15,849 bases of DNA from Clostridiales bacterium (GTDB lineage Bacteria > Bacillota > Clostridia > Christensenellales > Aristaeellaceae), in contig SFGO01000116.1 of assembly GCA_004556545.1 (NCBI GenBank), positions 1 to 15,849 of the forward strand. Direction: 5' to 3'. Each line of letters starts with the position of its first letter. The first letter of the stretch is position 1. A program made the position numbers and the translations under genes. Under the pieces are notes generated by a model, which did no database searches, was not told the origin of the DNA, and worked only from the letters and a program-made list of their open reading frames with translations. Shown in pieces: positions 14,586-15,849 of this stretch.

Positions 14586-15434
14586 ATGAAGATCGAAGAA
14601 CTATCCAAGCGCTGGGAGCCGGAGCTTCCGCTGCTCCGCTGTCCCAAATGCGGGGCGGATTTTACCTTGGAGCGCGGGCAATTCCGCTGCGGAAGCGGCC
14701 ACTGCTATGATCTGTCCGCCAAAGGATATGTGAATCTGGCCCCGTCCCATGACCAGAAGAAGGAAAAATACGACGCTTCCCTTTTCGAAGCCCGCAGCCG
14801 GATCTTTGCGGACGGGTTCTACCGTCCCGTGCTGGAAGCGGTCTGCGAAATGCTGGAGCGCCGTTTCGGCGATTCGACCTTTACGCTGGCGGATGTGGGC
14901 TGCGGCGAAGGCTACTACTGCGCCGGGCTGGCCCGTCGTTTTCCCGGTGCGGCCTGCTTTGGGGTGGACCTGAGCCGGGACGGCATCCAGCGCGCCGCCC
15001 GGAACCGGGAGGCCTGCTGGATGGTGGCCGACCTGAAGCGTCTTCCATTCCGGCCCTCCGGCATGGACGTGGTGCTGGACGTGCTGACGCCTGCGGATTA
15101 TCAGGCGTTTTCATCGGTTCTGGGCCAGCATGGCGTACTGATCAAGGCCATTCCCGGCGCGGATTATCTGAAGGAGATTCGAGCTTTATTCCGGGATCGG
15201 CTTCGGAATCCGGATTACGACAACGAACGGGTGATCCGTCATTTGGAAGGGCACGGGGAAATTTTGGAGCACGCGACGGTTCGCTGCGAGTTTCCTCTGG
15301 ACGAGCGCCAATCGTCGGATTTTCTCTGCATGACGCCCATGACGTTTTCCATTCCAGAAGAAATACGGCGGGAAAAGCGTTTGGAGAAGATTACGGTGCA
15401 TATGGAAATATACATGGCGAAGGTGAAGGGGTGA
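14586..15434 (+). CDS. 23S rRNA (guanine-N1)-methyltransferase, RlmA family
   Basis: 282 residues, the usual family length. The N-terminal zinc finger C19-x2-C22-x12-C35-x3-H39 has exactly the spacing of the E. coli RlmA finger. The SAM-binding motif I is LADVGCGEGYYCAGL from 101, with FGVDLSRDGI as the acidic loop after strand 2 and VADLKRLPF next. The family methylates N1 of G745 (RlmA(I), mostly Gram-negative) or G748 (RlmA(II)/TlrB, Gram-positive) of 23S rRNA, in the wall of the peptide exit tunnel; the second gives tylosin resistance in Streptomyces. A Gram-positive host suggests G748, but I cannot prove it from sequence. The ribosome binding site is weak (AAAGGG about 10 bp upstream). 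The gene diverges from gap, with 213 bp between the two starts, and a tandem repeat array begins 16 bp after its stop. Confidence 0.9.
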   Translation: MKIEELSKRWEPELPLLRCPKCGADFTLERGQFRCGSGHCYDLSAKGYVNLAPSHDQKKEKYDASLFEARSRIFADGFYRPVLEAVCEMLERRFGDSTFTLADVGCGEGYYCAGLARRFPGAACFGVDLSRDGIQRAARNREACWMVADLKRLPFRPSGMDVVLDVLTPADYQAFSSVLGQHGVLIKAIPGADYLKEIRALFRDRLRNPDYDNERVIRHLEGHGEILEHATVRCEFPLDERQSSDFLCMTPMTFSIPEEIRREKRLEKITVHMEIYMAKVKG

Positions 15435-15450
15435 CAAGCCGTGGGCAAGA

Positions 15451-15792
15451 GAAGGGCTTGCAGCCCTATGGGGCGCTCGATTGCTTCGGGTGGCGGTGCG
15501 GGGGGCGAGCGGAAAGCCACCCTGCATTGCATCGCTAAAAGACAACTTTGCCGCAAGAGCTTCCCCTTTGGCGGGGAATGACGCGCCGACTCTGGCGCGG
15601 AAGAAGGGCTTGCAGCCCTATGGGGCGCTCGATTGCTTCGAGTGGCGATCCGAAGGGGTGCAGGGGGCGAGCGGAAAGCCCCCCTGCATTGCATCGCTAA
15701 AAGACAATTTTGCCGCAAGAGATTCCCCTTTGACGGGGCTTGACGCGCCAACTCCGGCGCGAGGGCAGGGCTTGCAGCCCTATGGGGCGCTC
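15451..15792. repeat. Tandem repeat array, units of 152 and 162 bp plus a partial third
   Basis: Units begin at 15451, 15603 and 15765 with GAAGGGCTTGCAGCCCTATG or a one-base variant, followed by GGGGCGCTC. Units 1 and 2 share most of their length and differ mainly by a 10-bp length change near 15650. Each has short hairpins such as AGGGCT-TGC-AGCCCT and, in unit 2, CGCGCC-AACTCC-GGCGCG. The third unit breaks off at GCGCTC into the palindromic 66-bp repeat. The stretch 15435-15849 has no credible gene. Confidence 0.88.
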
Positions 15793-15849
15793 ACACTTTT
15801 CTTTCGGTGGCGAAAGAAAAGTGTGCAAAAGAAAGCCAGCGGCACGGCG
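15784..15849 (-). repeat. 66-bp repeat with perfect palindrome, copy 2 (cut by window end)
   Basis: Exact reverse complement of 2576-2641, with its 15-bp-arm palindrome at 15792-15825 and loop GTGG. The match reaches the last base of the window, so the repeat may be longer. Confidence 0.9.

Noticed and set aside
15451..15792. CRISPR array
   Set aside because: The units are about 150-160 bp, similar along their whole length, without short identical repeats separated by unique spacers, and no cas gene is near.

Overview
The window looks like a chromosomal segment of a GC-rich, low-motility-style Clostridia (Firmicutes), probably a gut lineage. The reasons are the single-chain glycyl-tRNA synthetase, SigA-type promoters with TTGACA-like and TATAAT-like boxes, strong GGAGG ribosome binding sites, the linked topoisomerase subunit pair, and fossil IS1182-type transposase sequence. 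This placement is inferred from gene content only; no 16S rRNA or other definitive marker is present.

Layout. Positions 1-1483 hold two plus-strand genes, AT-richer than the rest: the 3' part of a sugar phosphate isomerase/epimerase-like TIM barrel and a YcdX-type PHP phosphatase. Positions 1486-2010 hold a decayed IS1182-family transposase. Positions 2011-3010 contain no credible gene but are packed with repeats, inverted repeats and perfect hairpins. Positions 3013-10832 form a minus-strand housekeeping block: glycyl-tRNA synthetase, then a ParE-ParC-type topoisomerase pair with overlapping stop and start codons, then an M18 aminopeptidase; each of these transcription units has a recognisable promoter. 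Positions 10916-12257 carry UDP-glucose 6-dehydrogenase on the plus strand. Positions 12284-13254 carry a minus-strand membrane protein with three zinc ribbons. Positions 13324-14441 carry a glyceraldehyde-3-phosphate dehydrogenase gene, well conserved but interrupted by an apparent deletion and frameshift near its 3' end. Positions 14586-15434 encode an RlmA-family 23S rRNA methyltransferase, followed by a tandem repeat array that runs to the window end.

The coding part is mostly ordinary housekeeping: DNA topology, translation, peptide turnover, UDP-glucuronate supply and glycolysis. The unusual part is between the genes. A family of hairpin-rich, apparently non-coding repeats occurs at about 2.4-3.0 kb, 9.15-9.38 kb and 15.45-15.85 kb. 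A 66-bp stretch with a 15-bp-arm palindrome is perfectly repeated in inverted orientation about 13 kb apart. One copy of the family sits between two identical hairpins downstream of glyS and looks as if it was inserted into that gene's terminator. A hairpin in the repeat differs between two copies by one extra base pair added on both arms, which suggests that the folded structure is maintained. Three perfect hairpins at 2856-2925 abut with no spacer. This mobile, structured repeat family is the best candidate for something undescribed here; I cannot name it from the sequence alone.
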